Assembly: GCA_022648325.1 (NCBI GenBank)
Contig: JALCMG010000008.1
Span: forward strand, 1 to 64,000
Length of the DNA stretch: 64,000 nucleotides
Direction of reading: 5' to 3'
Source of the DNA: Olsenella sp.
GTDB lineage: Bacteria > Actinomycetota > Coriobacteriia > Coriobacteriales > Atopobiaceae
In this document: piece by piece, positions 54,891 through 64,000 of the stretch
How the letters are laid out: every line of letters starts with the position of its first letter
Position numbering within the stretch: the stretch's first letter is position 1
Notes under the pieces: model-generated
What the model was told of the DNA's origin: nothing
Seen by the model: only the letters and a program-made list of their open reading frames with translations
Database searches by the model: none
Program-made: the position numbers and the translations under genes

Positions 54891-56312
54891 ATGACGAAAG
54901 GGGAGGACGTGTTCGTTGGACGGAGCCAGGAACTTACCGTACTTGAGGATGCCTATGCCACGGGCACATTCCAGATGGTGGTTGTGTACGGCCGCCGGCG
55001 CGTGGGAAAGTCGACGCTCCTCCGCAGATTTGTTGCCGACAAGCCAGATGTCAGATTCTTCCAGGCGCGCGAGACCATTGCCGTCGAAAATCTCCGGGCT
55101 CTGAGTGCGGTGATTCTCGGACAAGATGAAGCTGACCAGACATTGCCTTCGTACTCAACCTTCGAAGCAGCACTCGACAACGCGTTCAGATATGCAGAGA
55201 GCCATCGGATTGTTCTAGTTATCGATGAGTATCCCTATCTTGCGCAATCCTATCCAGGAATCTCGTCGCTGCTTCAGAACCTGATTGACCGCCGCAAAGG
55301 CTCCTCCCATATGATGCTGGTGCTCTGCGGATCGTCTATGAGCTTCATGGAGCATCAGGTCCTTGGTAGCAAAAGTCCGCTCTATGGCAGGCGCACTGCT
55401 CAGCTGAAGGTAAAGCCATTTGATGCCTTTGATTCTGCGGTAATGCTCGCTCCTGCAGATGCGGTCCGTTCGGTCGAGCTGTACTCGCTTGTGGGCGGTG
55501 TCCCGCTGTATCTCGAGCAGCTCGACGGATCGAAATCGACTGAGTGGAACCTTGCTAACCGTATCCTCGGTTTGAGCAGGTATCTCTACGCCGAGCCGGA
55601 GAACTACCTCTCGCAGGAAGTGCGTACTCCGGCACTATACAACGCCGTTATCTCTTCCGTTGCCCGAGGCTGCACGCGACCGGTCGATATAAAAAACGAT
55701 ACGGGGCTCTCTTCCTCTGCGGTGGCTGGCTATCTCAAGTCCCTTGAGGAGCTTGGCGTGATAGAAAGGATTGCCCCGGTGGGCGATGCCAACAGGAAGC
55801 ACGCTCGGTACAGAATCTGCGACCAGCTGTTCCTGGCTCACTTCTCGCTAATCGCTCGCTATGCCGAGCTTGTGGAACGTGGAATGGAACGGCAGGCAGC
55901 CGAGAGAATCGTGCGGCGCGATTTGAGCACGTATGTTGGGCATGCGTTCGAGGATGTCAGCAGGCAATGGCTTACAAGGCAGATGACATCGGGGGATGTC
56001 CCCGTTCTCCCCCTTGAGGTTGGCAGATGGTGGGGAACGGATCCTCGCCGGCGCGAGATGGTGGACGTGGACGTTGCGGCAGTAGGGCTCGATGGCGAGC
56101 TTGTTGCCGGGGAGTGCAAGTGGGAGGCAAGGCCAACTGGCTCGGATGTGCTTGGCACCCTTGCGAATAGGGCGGAGCTGGTTTGCGGCGGCGTATCTCG
56201 CACCCTGCTGTTTCTCTTCTCGAAGTCGGGCTTTACCGATGAGTGCAAGGCCGCCGCGCTTCGTCGGGGTAACGTGCGTCTTGTAACGGTAGACGAGATG
56301 TTTGGGCTGTAG
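54891..56312 (+). CDS. ATPase of the archaeal-ATPase/DUF234 type
   Basis: 473 residues. STAND-like P-loop domain: VFVGRSQELTVLEDAY, Walker A VVVYGRRRVGKSTLL, Walker B IVLVIDEYPYL near residue 110, and the sensor LVLCGSSMSFME. A winged helix follows (LKSLEELGVIERIAPVG), then a C-terminal DUF234 region with EVGRWWGTDPRRREMVDVD and LVAGECKW, the D/E-x-K spacing of a PD-(D/E)XK nuclease-like fold. The start is uncertain: ATG 54891 lacks a ribosome site, and the in-frame GTG 54909 has GGGGAGG very close. Known members are widespread but poorly understood; a nucleic-acid-targeting role is likely. Confidence 0.85.
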   Translation: MTKGEDVFVGRSQELTVLEDAYATGTFQMVVVYGRRRVGKSTLLRRFVADKPDVRFFQARETIAVENLRALSAVILGQDEADQTLPSYSTFEAALDNAFRYAESHRIVLVIDEYPYLAQSYPGISSLLQNLIDRRKGSSHMMLVLCGSSMSFMEHQVLGSKSPLYGRRTAQLKVKPFDAFDSAVMLAPADAVRSVELYSLVGGVPLYLEQLDGSKSTEWNLANRILGLSRYLYAEPENYLSQEVRTPALYNAVISSVARGCTRPVDIKNDTGLSSSAVAGYLKSLEELGVIERIAPVGDANRKHARYRICDQLFLAHFSLIARYAELVERGMERQAAERIVRRDLSTYVGHAFEDVSRQWLTRQMTSGDVPVLPLEVGRWWGTDPRRREMVDVDVAAVGLDGELVAGECKWEARPTGSDVLGTLANRAELVCGGVSRTLLFLFSKSGFTDECKAAALRRGNVRLVTVDEMFGL

Positions 56313-56536
56313 ATGGCATTGGGCTAGCGTCCTCAAGCGAGGCCAAGCGACGCGGAATGGCCGGGACCCCGTCATGAAACAAAGGCCCTCTGGCGGGCAA
56401 CGTGGGTTAGGCTCGGCAGAGCTGGAAGCTCGGTCGGCTTACCACATTCATGGGAGTCCCAGCCGAGCACTATTCTAACAGGGGCTGGGGCATGCTGTCT
56501 CGTTTGGCATAGCGATGTCGTGTTGGCGGGAATCTG

Positions 56537-56664
56537 CGGTTGGGCTACGGTTTTATCGGGGTGTCCCAAGTACAAACTGATTTGAACATTGTTGAACCGC
56601 AGGTCAGAGAATTGCCACTTGCGGTCTGATATATAAGGGATTGAACAAAAACTGCTGCCAACCG
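56537..56664 (+). repeat. Intergenic repeat, copy left of the rmlABCD locus
   Basis: Shares ggttgggctacggtttt, a gtacaaa-containing middle, gaaccgcaggtcagagaatt and caaaaactgctgccaaccgg with 60651-60779, in the same orientation. The two copies flank the second rml locus. Confidence 0.7.
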
Positions 56665-56850
56665 GGAGTGTAGCGGCGAGTGTCGGTATCCATATGAACC
56701 CTCGTGTGGGCTCCCGGCAGAACTCGCCGCTCTCTCATAAAGCCCGAGGCAGCTGGGCAAACTCGACCGCCGTCTAAGAAGAGGAGATATTCTCTGTGGG
56801 GAGCGAGCGGGGCGGTGCCCGGGCAAGGGTTTGTGCGCCCCCGCTGCAGG

Positions 56851-57030
56851 AATGCGCCTTCGGGCGACAATTTGGCGCCGGAGGGCACGTTGTAGCAGCA
56901 GTCGCTGACAAAATAGGCCTTCGGGTGCCAAAACGGCGCCGACGCGCCCCGTTATCGAAGCAATCACGTAGAAAAGGGGCTCTCGGGCGTCAAAGTGACC
57001 CCGGAGGCCTGTCAGTTGCCCCTCTCGGCA
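56851..57030. repeat. Three imperfect 60-bp tandem units
   Basis: Units start at 56851, 56911 and 56971. Each carries a cttcggg- or ctcgggcg-type box about 10 bp in, followed by a caa- or caaa-containing stretch and ggcgcc or a close variant. Similarity is loose outside these boxes. The array ends about 115 bp before the rmlA copy 2 start. Confidence 0.4.
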
Positions 57031-57146
57031 CGTCCGTTTTCCATGGTGTCCGCGCTGGTTCGCTGTTGCCGGTTCAAGTTTCCACGCGTCACGCGTATCA
57101 TTGAGCAGCACGCAAGATGGAACAGAGTAAGGGAGAGCTGTCTGCA

Positions 57147-58049
57147 ATGAAGGGCATCATCCTGGCGGGCGGCTCCGGCACGCGCCTGTACCCGCTCACG
57201 AGCGTGACGAGCAAGCAGCTGCTGCCGGTCTACGACAAGCCCATGGTCTACTACCCGCTCTCAACGCTCATGCTCGCGGGCATCCGCGACGTCCTCATCG
57301 TTTCGACGCCGCAGGACACGCCCAACTTCGGGCGCCTGCTGGGCGACGGCTCCCGGTTCGGCGTCTCCCTCTCCTACGCGGTGCAGCCCGAGCCCGACGG
57401 CCTCGCGCGCGCCTTCCACTACGGCAGGGGGTTCGTGGCGGGCGGCCCGTGCGCGCTCGTCCTGGGCGACAACATCTTCTACGGCAACGGCCTCTCGCGC
57501 CGCCTGCGCCGCGCGGCGGCCAGCGCGGAGGGGGGCCGCGCGACGGTCTTCGGCTACCGCGTGGACGACCCGGAGCGCTTCGGCGTCGTTGAGTTCGACG
57601 AGGACTACAACGCGGTCTCGATCGAGGAGAAGCCGGCGCGCCCCAAGTCGGGCTACGCCGTGACGGGCCTCTACTTCTACGACGAGAGGGTCACGGAGTA
57701 CGCGGACCGCGTGGCGCCCTCCGCCCGCGGGGAGTACGAGATCACCGACCTCAACCGCATGTACCTCGAGGACGGCACGCTCGACGTGGTGACGCTGGGG
57801 CGCGGCTACGCATGGCTGGACACCGGCACCGTGGAGAGCCTCTTCGAGGCCGGCCAGTTCGTGCGCACCGTCGAGGAGGCGCAGGGCCTGCCCGTCTCGG
57901 TGCCCGAGGAGATCGCGTTCGAGAACGGCTGGATTGGCAGGGACGAGCTGCTCGGCGCCGCGGGGAGGTACGGCAGGTCCGCCTACGGCCAGCACCTCAG
58001 GGTCGTGGCCGAGGGCGGCATCGTGCCCGACGGAAGGGCGGGGGAGTAG
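57147..58049 (+). CDS. rmlA: Glucose-1-phosphate thymidylyltransferase, copy 2
   Basis: Protein identical to that encoded at 27308 (300 residues, [11 protein letters not shown] at 8-18). A start 30 bp upstream (ATG 57117) is in frame but not shared by the other copy; GGGAGAG at 57130-57136 lies 10 nt before the ATG at 57147, which I prefer. It opens the complete dTDP-L-rhamnose operon rmlA-rmlB-rmlCD. The untranslated region upstream differs completely from copy 1, where rmlA is coupled to a glycosyltransferase, so the two copies must be controlled differently. Confidence 0.96.
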   Translation: MKGIILAGGSGTRLYPLTSVTSKQLLPVYDKPMVYYPLSTLMLAGIRDVLIVSTPQDTPNFGRLLGDGSRFGVSLSYAVQPEPDGLARAFHYGRGFVAGGPCALVLGDNIFYGNGLSRRLRRAAASAEGGRATVFGYRVDDPERFGVVEFDEDYNAVSIEEKPARPKSGYAVTGLYFYDERVTEYADRVAPSARGEYEITDLNRMYLEDGTLDVVTLGRGYAWLDTGTVESLFEAGQFVRTVEEAQGLPVSVPEEIAFENGWIGRDELLGAAGRYGRSAYGQHLRVVAEGGIVPDGRAGE

Positions 58050-59072
<1,023 letters not shown>

Positions 59073-59083
59073 GGAACTCATCC

Positions 59084-60550
59084 ATGTCTGACATCGAGTT
59101 CGAGAAAGAGCTGAAGGTAAGCGAGACCGGCATCGGGGGCCTGGAGGTCGTGGAGCTTCCCGTCCACGGCGACCCCCGCGGCTGGTTCAAGGAGAACTGG
59201 CAGCGCGCCAAGATGGTCGCCCTCGGCGTCCCCGACATGCGCGTCGTGCAGAACAACGTGTCGTTCAACGCGGAGCGCGGCGTCACCCGCGGGATCCACG
59301 CCGAGCCCTGGGACAAGTTCGTCTCCGTGGCCACCGGCTCCGTCTTCGGCGCGTGGGTGGACCTGCGCGCGGGCAGCCCCACCTACGGGCGCGTCTACAC
59401 CGCGACGCTCGACCCGTCGAGGGCCATCTACGTGCCCCGCGGCGTCGGAAACTCCTTCCAGGCGCTGGAGGACGGCACCGCCTACACCTACCTGGTGGAC
59501 GCGCACTGGTCCGCGGGGCTGAGGGGGACGTACACCTTCGTGAGCCTCGCCGACCCCGAGCTCCACATCGACTGGCCCATCCCGCTCGACCAGGCCACGC
59601 TCTCCGAGGCGGACAAGGGGCACCCGATGCTCGCGGACGTCGTCCCCATGGCGCCGAAGAGGACGCTCGTCACGGGCTGCGACGGCCAGCTGGGGCGCGC
59701 GGTGCGCTCGCTCGCCGGGGAGAGGGGCGTCTCGGGCACCTTCGACTTCTGCGACATAGACGAGTTCGACCTCTCCGACCCGGACGCCTACTCGCAGTAC
59801 GACTGGGACCTCTACGGCACCGTGGTCAACTGCGGCGCCTACACGGCGGTCGACAGGGCCGAGACCCCCGAGGGCCGCGTCGCCGCCTGGGGGGCCAACG
59901 CCGCGGGCCCGGCGCTGCTCGCCCGGACCTGCGCCGAGCACGGGATGACCCTCGTGCACATATCGAGCGACTACGTCTTCGACGGGACGCGCGAGCTCCA
60001 CGACGAGGGGGAGCCATTCTCGCCTCTATCCGTCTACGGCCAGTCCAAGGCTGCCGGCGACCTCGCCGTGGCCGGGTGCCCCAGGCACTACGTGCTGCGC
60101 AGCTCGTGGGTCATCGGCGACGGCCGCAACTTCGTGAGGACCATGGTGGGGCTCTCGGACCGCGTCGCCGACCCGGATGATAGGCTGGACGAGGTCACCG
60201 TGGTCGACGACCAGCTGGGCAGGCTCACCTTCACGCGCGACATGGCCGCCGCGATCCTCCACCTGCTGGACAGCCACGCCCCCTACGGCACCTACGACTG
60301 CACCGGCTCCGGCGCGGCGCGCTCCTGGGCGGACGTCGCCCGCGCCTGCTTCGAGGCCGCCAACGGCAACGGGGACGCGGTGGTGCCCGTCTCCACCGCG
60401 GAGTACTACGCCGGCGCCGCCGGCCCCGTGGCCCCGCGCCCCGCCCACTCCGCGCTCGACCTCTCGAGGCTCGAGGCCACGGGCTTCCACATGCCGGACT
60501 GGGAGCAGGAGCTCAAGGAGTACCTGGCCTCTCTGCTCGGCAAGCGATAG
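59084..60550 (+). CDS. Bifunctional dTDP-4-dehydrorhamnose 3,5-epimerase / reductase (RmlC-RmlD fusion)
   Basis: 488 residues. The first 185 are an RmlC cupin: HGDPRGWFKENWQ, then TRGIHAEPWDKFVSVATGSV with the expected His, and LRAGSPTYGRVY. The usual second conserved region (PxGFAHGF) reads VPRGVGNSFQAL, so its His is replaced by Asn. From about 190 comes an RmlD reductase: TLVTGCDGQLGRAVRSLAG, VNCGAYTAVDRAE, HISSDYVFDGT and VYGQSKAAGD with the Tyr-x3-Lys pair. The fusion is typical of some actinobacteria. Together with rmlA and rmlB it completes dTDP-L-rhamnose synthesis. A clear terminator follows. Confidence 0.93.
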   Translation: MSDIEFEKELKVSETGIGGLEVVELPVHGDPRGWFKENWQRAKMVALGVPDMRVVQNNVSFNAERGVTRGIHAEPWDKFVSVATGSVFGAWVDLRAGSPTYGRVYTATLDPSRAIYVPRGVGNSFQALEDGTAYTYLVDAHWSAGLRGTYTFVSLADPELHIDWPIPLDQATLSEADKGHPMLADVVPMAPKRTLVTGCDGQLGRAVRSLAGERGVSGTFDFCDIDEFDLSDPDAYSQYDWDLYGTVVNCGAYTAVDRAETPEGRVAAWGANAAGPALLARTCAEHGMTLVHISSDYVFDGTRELHDEGEPFSPLSVYGQSKAAGDLAVAGCPRHYVLRSSWVIGDGRNFVRTMVGLSDRVADPDDRLDEVTVVDDQLGRLTFTRDMAAAILHLLDSHAPYGTYDCTGSGAARSWADVARACFEAANGNGDAVVPVSTAEYYAGAAGPVAPRPAHSALDLSRLEATGFHMPDWEQELKEYLASLLGKR

Positions 60551-60613
60551 AGCCGTCGTTTCATAGCCCGTTAGCTGATTCCGGGCATTTTGACTAGCTG
60601 AATACGTAATTGA

Positions 60614-60643
60614 GAGGCGGGGCTACATGAGCGCCCCCGCCTC
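60614..60643 (+). terminator. Intrinsic terminator of the rmlABCD operon
   Basis: A perfect 9-bp stem gaggcgggg (60614-60622) with ccccgcctc (60635-60643), 12-nt loop, followed by attttta. It lies 63 bp after the rmlCD stop. Confidence 0.88.
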
Positions 60644-60650
60644 ATTTTTA

Positions 60651-60779
60651 CGGTTGGGCTACGGTTTTTCTGGGGTACCGCAGGTACAAAACGGTTCGAA
60701 GCCTGATAAACCGCAGGTCAGGGAATTGACTCTGCGTAGCAGTCACATTAGAAGTCTCACCAAAACTGCTGCCAACCGG
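60651..60779 (+). repeat. Intergenic repeat, copy right of the rmlABCD locus
   Basis: Direct repeat of 56537-56664: cggttgggctacggttttt, ggtacaaaacgg, aaaccgcaggtcagggaatt, ccaaaactgctgccaaccgg. It begins 8 bp after the terminator stem. Confidence 0.7.
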
Positions 60780-60842
60780 AACGCGGCTCTGGCTATTCGC
60801 AAGTGTGGGCAATCTGACCACGGGACGCGTCGATAATGAGAG

Positions 60843-63815
60843 GTGACAGCACCAGAAGCAAGCAAAGGAATGGCTGCGGTGACGATTCCTCGGGACATAC
60901 ATGCAGCGGAGCCCATCTTCTCGTACGAGGCGCGAATCGCCGGCGCCGCCCTGCGCTTCTCTCGATTCATTTGTGGCGTTGGCGGAGCGAGTGATGTTAT
61001 TCTCTGCACTACTGAGGACGGCAGGGAGGTCGTTGCGCTCGCAAGCGAGTGGCCGCGCGAGGACCGATGCGGCGCCTCACGCGGCCAACCCGGAACCGTA
61101 ACGCGCACCAGCTCAGACTCGCAGAAGATTGCGCTCTACCGGTCGCTCTTCCGAGGCCGAGAAGACGCTTACGCGAATAGCTACCTGCGCAAAGACGGTC
61201 GTATGGGATACAGCCCCGCCTGTTCGAACGCGTGGAAGCCCGGTCTGTGTGACCGCCGCCACGTGGGGTGCGACAAGTGCGGCAACCGAAGCCTGCACGC
61301 GCTGGATGACGACGCTCTCAAGCGCCACTTCAAGGGGGTTGACCCCCGCAATCGCGACGTGGTGGGGCTCTATCCCATGACGGAGGCTTCTACCTGCTGG
61401 CTTCTCGTCGCGGACTTTGATGACGATGGTTGGCAGGAGGCAGCCTGTGCCTATCGTGACGCTTGCCGCAGGCGCGGGCTCGACTGCGCTGTGGAAAGGT
61501 CTCGGTCCGGGCATGGCGCTCACGTCTGGCTGTTCTTCGAGGAGGCGATCCCCGCGCGTGAGGCCAGGGCCCTGGGGACGCTTCTTTTGGATGACGCGCG
61601 CCGGCATTGCTCCAAGCTGGGATTCGGCTCGTATGACAGGCTTTTTCCCACGCAGGACACAATCTCCTCCGACGGTCTGGGTAACCTCATTGCGCTTCCA
61701 TTGCAGGGTGCTGCGGTCAGGAAGGGGAACAGCGTTTTTGTCGACGACGCGTTCTCTCCCTATGCCGACCAGTGGACGTTCCTCTCGTCTGTGAAAAAGG
61801 TCCCGGTAGCGATGGCGCGTGAGCTGCTGGAGAGCGGCGGCACGGCACCTGCTGGAGCGAGCGATGCCGAAGCCGCAATGCCGCCGAACGTGGTGGTCTC
61901 TGTTGGGGGCATGATCGCGTTGGATAAAGGAGCCCTTCCTCAGACGGCGATCGCGGACCTTTCTCGTCTTGCCGCAATGGCGAACCCAGAGTTTTTCCTC
62001 AAGCAGCGCATGCACCAAAAGATCTATCCAGCAAAGACGCCTCGCTACCTCTGGTTTGGCGAGGAGGATGAGGCTGAGTTGCGTTTGCCCCGAGGCTGCC
62101 TTCGCGATGCGGTGAAATACCTGCACGAGCGGGGCGTGAAGACGCAGATAAGGGACTGTCGCACGGAAGGTCATGCGCCTCACGCGCGCTTTGCCGGGAG
62201 CTTTAGGCCTGGTCAGCGCGAGGCGCTGAACGCACTTGCCGAGCATGACGACGGAATACTGGTGGCGCCCACTGGCTTTGGAAAGACCGTGATCGCAGCC
62301 GGCCTAATTGCTGAGAAGGGCGTAAACACGCTGGTGCTGGTCCCAAAAAGCTCACTGCTGGAGCAGTGGCGGGAGTCTCTCTGCAAGTTCCTGCAGATTG
62401 ACGACGAGGCGCCCACACTGCTTACGCCGACGGGCAGAAAAGCGCGACATCAGCCGGGAAAAGTTGGGGTGATTGGTGGCGGCAAGAGGTTGCCGAGCGG
62501 GTTGGTAGACATTGCGTTGGTTCCATCTCTTATCGAAGGCGGGGCGGTGCCGGGTGACCGGCGGGTGAGTGAGCTGGTCTCTAGCTACGGCATGGTTTTG
62601 GTGGACGAGGCGCAGCACGTTCCCGCATCTGGGCTGGTAGAGGTGCTAAAAGCTAGTGGAGCCCGCTACGTGTTTGGTCTAACTGCCACGCCAAAGCGCA
62701 AGGACAAGTTGGAAAGGGCGCTTCAGTTGTTTCTCGGTCCCGTACGCATGAAGGTGCAGGGTAACGGGCAGTCGACAGCTGGTGGCGTGAGCCGTGTGCT
62801 TGTGCCGAGGTTCACCGGCGTGAGGCTTCCCGAAGACGTTGACGCTGGGGATTGGAACGCCCTTCTGGACCTGGTTTGCAAACACGAGGAGAGAAACGCG
62901 CTGATTGCGCGCGATGCGTGCGACGCCGTGCTGCAAGGAAGGTATCCAATTGTGCTCACCAGGCGCGTGGAGCACGCAAAAACGCTTTCATCCTTGATAG
63001 AGAAGCGACTACAGCAGGAGTGGCGCGCGACCGGCACGGAAGGGGCAGGGGAACCGTCTGTAATCACGCTTGTGGGAAGCGACGATGCCAGGGCGAGAAG
63101 GGAGCGGCTAGAGCAATTGCGCAAGCTCCCGCCTGAGCGCATTGCCTGCATTGTTGCTACAGACAGCTATGTTGGCGAAGGGTTTGACGAGCCGAGGCTC
63201 GATACGCTGCTGCTAGCAGCTCCCGTGGCGTGGGAAGGCCTGCTCACACAGCTTGTGGGGAGGATACAGCGTGATTTGCCGGGGAAGCGTTCGCCTCAGG
63301 TCTATGACTACGTCGACGAGCTGGTGCCGTTGCTGGCAAGGCAGTGGCATGAAAGGCTTAAGGCGTATGCGAGGCTTGGGTATGTGGTCGAGGGGCCCGA
63401 GGCGAATGGTGTCGAGAACCACATTGTGACAGCTGGCCCGGCGGCTATGGAACTGCTTCGGCGTGATGTGAAGAGCGCGAGAGCGGAGATTACTCTTGTC
63501 TCGGCTTGGGTGGTGTCGAAGGCGGTTGGTGCCATTGCGCCTGCTCTGGTCGCGGCGGTCAGTCGAGGCGTGAGCGTGACGGTTGTGGCGCGGACGCGCG
63601 ATGATGCCGGTGACGTGGATGCGTGCCTTGATGAGCTAGAAGAGGCCGGTTGCAAGGTCAAGCATGGTAAACGCAGAGTTCCGAATTCCGCAGTGTTTGA
63701 TGGGTCGCTCGTATGGTTTGGGGGAATCCCGCCGCTTGCGTTTGCACATGCCGACGACTGCAGCATCAGGATTGTGAACCGCGAGCTTGCCGCAGAGCTT
63801 GAGGGTGCGCTGTGA
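60843..63815 (+). CDS. TOTE conflict system primase-helicase with C-terminal PLD-like domain
   Basis: 990 residues. Residues ~95-320 match the TOTE archaeo-eukaryotic-type primase: KIALYRSLFRGREDAYAN, a Cys-rich C-x-x-x-x-C segment (KPGLCDRRHVGCDKCGNRSL), LVADFDDDGWQ, VERSRSGHGAHVWLFF and GLGNLIALPLQ. A superfamily 2 helicase follows (APTGFGKTVIAA, LVDEAQHVPA, GLTATPKRKDKLE, ATDSYVGEGFDEPRLDT, QLVGRIQR). The last ~130 residues resemble a phospholipase D-like nuclease (HGKRRVPNSAVFDGSLVWFG), though the spacing after the His-x-Lys is unusual. Such proteins belong to mobile-element and phage conflict systems. Starts at GTG 60843 or ATG 60870 are both poorly supported. Confidence 0.88.
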   Translation: MTAPEASKGMAAVTIPRDIHAAEPIFSYEARIAGAALRFSRFICGVGGASDVILCTTEDGREVVALASEWPREDRCGASRGQPGTVTRTSSDSQKIALYRSLFRGREDAYANSYLRKDGRMGYSPACSNAWKPGLCDRRHVGCDKCGNRSLHALDDDALKRHFKGVDPRNRDVVGLYPMTEASTCWLLVADFDDDGWQEAACAYRDACRRRGLDCAVERSRSGHGAHVWLFFEEAIPAREARALGTLLLDDARRHCSKLGFGSYDRLFPTQDTISSDGLGNLIALPLQGAAVRKGNSVFVDDAFSPYADQWTFLSSVKKVPVAMARELLESGGTAPAGASDAEAAMPPNVVVSVGGMIALDKGALPQTAIADLSRLAAMANPEFFLKQRMHQKIYPAKTPRYLWFGEEDEAELRLPRGCLRDAVKYLHERGVKTQIRDCRTEGHAPHARFAGSFRPGQREALNALAEHDDGILVAPTGFGKTVIAAGLIAEKGVNTLVLVPKSSLLEQWRESLCKFLQIDDEAPTLLTPTGRKARHQPGKVGVIGGGKRLPSGLVDIALVPSLIEGGAVPGDRRVSELVSSYGMVLVDEAQHVPASGLVEVLKASGARYVFGLTATPKRKDKLERALQLFLGPVRMKVQGNGQSTAGGVSRVLVPRFTGVRLPEDVDAGDWNALLDLVCKHEERNALIARDACDAVLQGRYPIVLTRRVEHAKTLSSLIEKRLQQEWRATGTEGAGEPSVITLVGSDDARARRERLEQLRKLPPERIACIVATDSYVGEGFDEPRLDTLLLAAPVAWEGLLTQLVGRIQRDLPGKRSPQVYDYVDELVPLLARQWHERLKAYARLGYVVEGPEANGVENHIVTAGPAAMELLRRDVKSARAEITLVSAWVVSKAVGAIAPALVAAVSRGVSVTVVARTRDDAGDVDACLDELEEAGCKVKHGKRRVPNSAVFDGSLVWFGGIPPLAFAHADDCSIRIVNRELAAELEGAL

Positions 63816-64000
63816 GCGGTGGCGCTAGGCGCTTTGACTAGGTTTGAGAGGTTCCGCTCGACGTGCGATAGTTGTTGCGCGGCAGAGAATGACAGCTACG
63901 AGTAGAATACATTAATGGTTACCTGAGGGTATTTACAAATCGTTTTTTGGAACTTATTATTCCAATTATTATATTAAATACCATGAATTTCGATATCGGA
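63816..64000. other. AT-rich end of the window
   Basis: After about 63,900 the sequence becomes abruptly AT-rich (attattccaattattatatt), unlike the gene before it. No gene start is visible. It may be a promoter region or the edge of another imported segment. Confidence 0.4.

Larger units (their letters stand above)
56313..57116. other. 800-bp gene-free region before the second rml locus
   Basis: No supported gene. It contains one copy of the roughly 130-bp intergenic repeat (56537-56664) and a 60-bp imperfect tandem array (56851-57030), both listed separately. The remainder is GC-rich with no RNA gene recognised. Confidence 0.4.

Overview
The window is high-GC chromosomal DNA from an actinobacterium. 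Gene content, GTG/TTG start usage and family variants (an RmlC-RmlD fusion, DUF4430 surface proteins beside an ECF transporter) suggest Coriobacteriia (Olsenella/Atopobium/Collinsella-like). That placement is inference; no rRNA gene is present to confirm it.

1-9.2 kb is mostly conserved: the end of a membrane acyltransferase, tyrS, a convergent three-gene gtr-type glycan-modification cassette, a U32-family protein, a NifU-like scaffold and lgt. 9.2-22 kb holds an orphan DUF559-like protein and a cluster of two surface proteins (Ig-like repeats, DUF4430 domains, a PQQ-like propeller) followed by ECF transporter T, A-A and S components. Four copies of a 68-bp palindromic element lie around this cluster.

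22-38.5 kb starts with a YebC-family regulator and continues as a capsule/exopolysaccharide locus. It encodes a Wzz-like protein, a BY-kinase, a CpsB-type phosphatase, an initiating sugar transferase, glycosyltransferases, rmlAB, an EpsG-type polymerase, a Wzx flippase, and a coupled aminotransferase/ATP-grasp/epimerase trio. An unusual gene in the middle joins an XRE helix-turn-helix to a degenerate RmlA-like domain. The section from 29.4 to 33 kb is visibly AT-richer and looks imported.

38.5-56.5 kb is an accessory island littered with IS21-like and IS3-like remnants. Its cargo is of defence or conflict type: DUF3825, an unknown gene with a 30-residue membrane micro-protein, an Abi_C-type protein, two DUF2806-like paralogues, a PHP-AAA (TrlF-like) ATPase with an overlapping small partner, a Ser/Thr kinase, and a membrane protein divergent from a DUF234-type ATPase.

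56.5-64 kb carries a second rmlAB, apparently base-for-base identical to the first over about 2.03 kb, here followed by an intact rmlC-rmlD fusion. A TOTE-type primase-helicase follows. The full dTDP-rhamnose pathway is therefore encoded only by the second copy; the copy inside the glycan locus lost rmlCD at a recombination junction.
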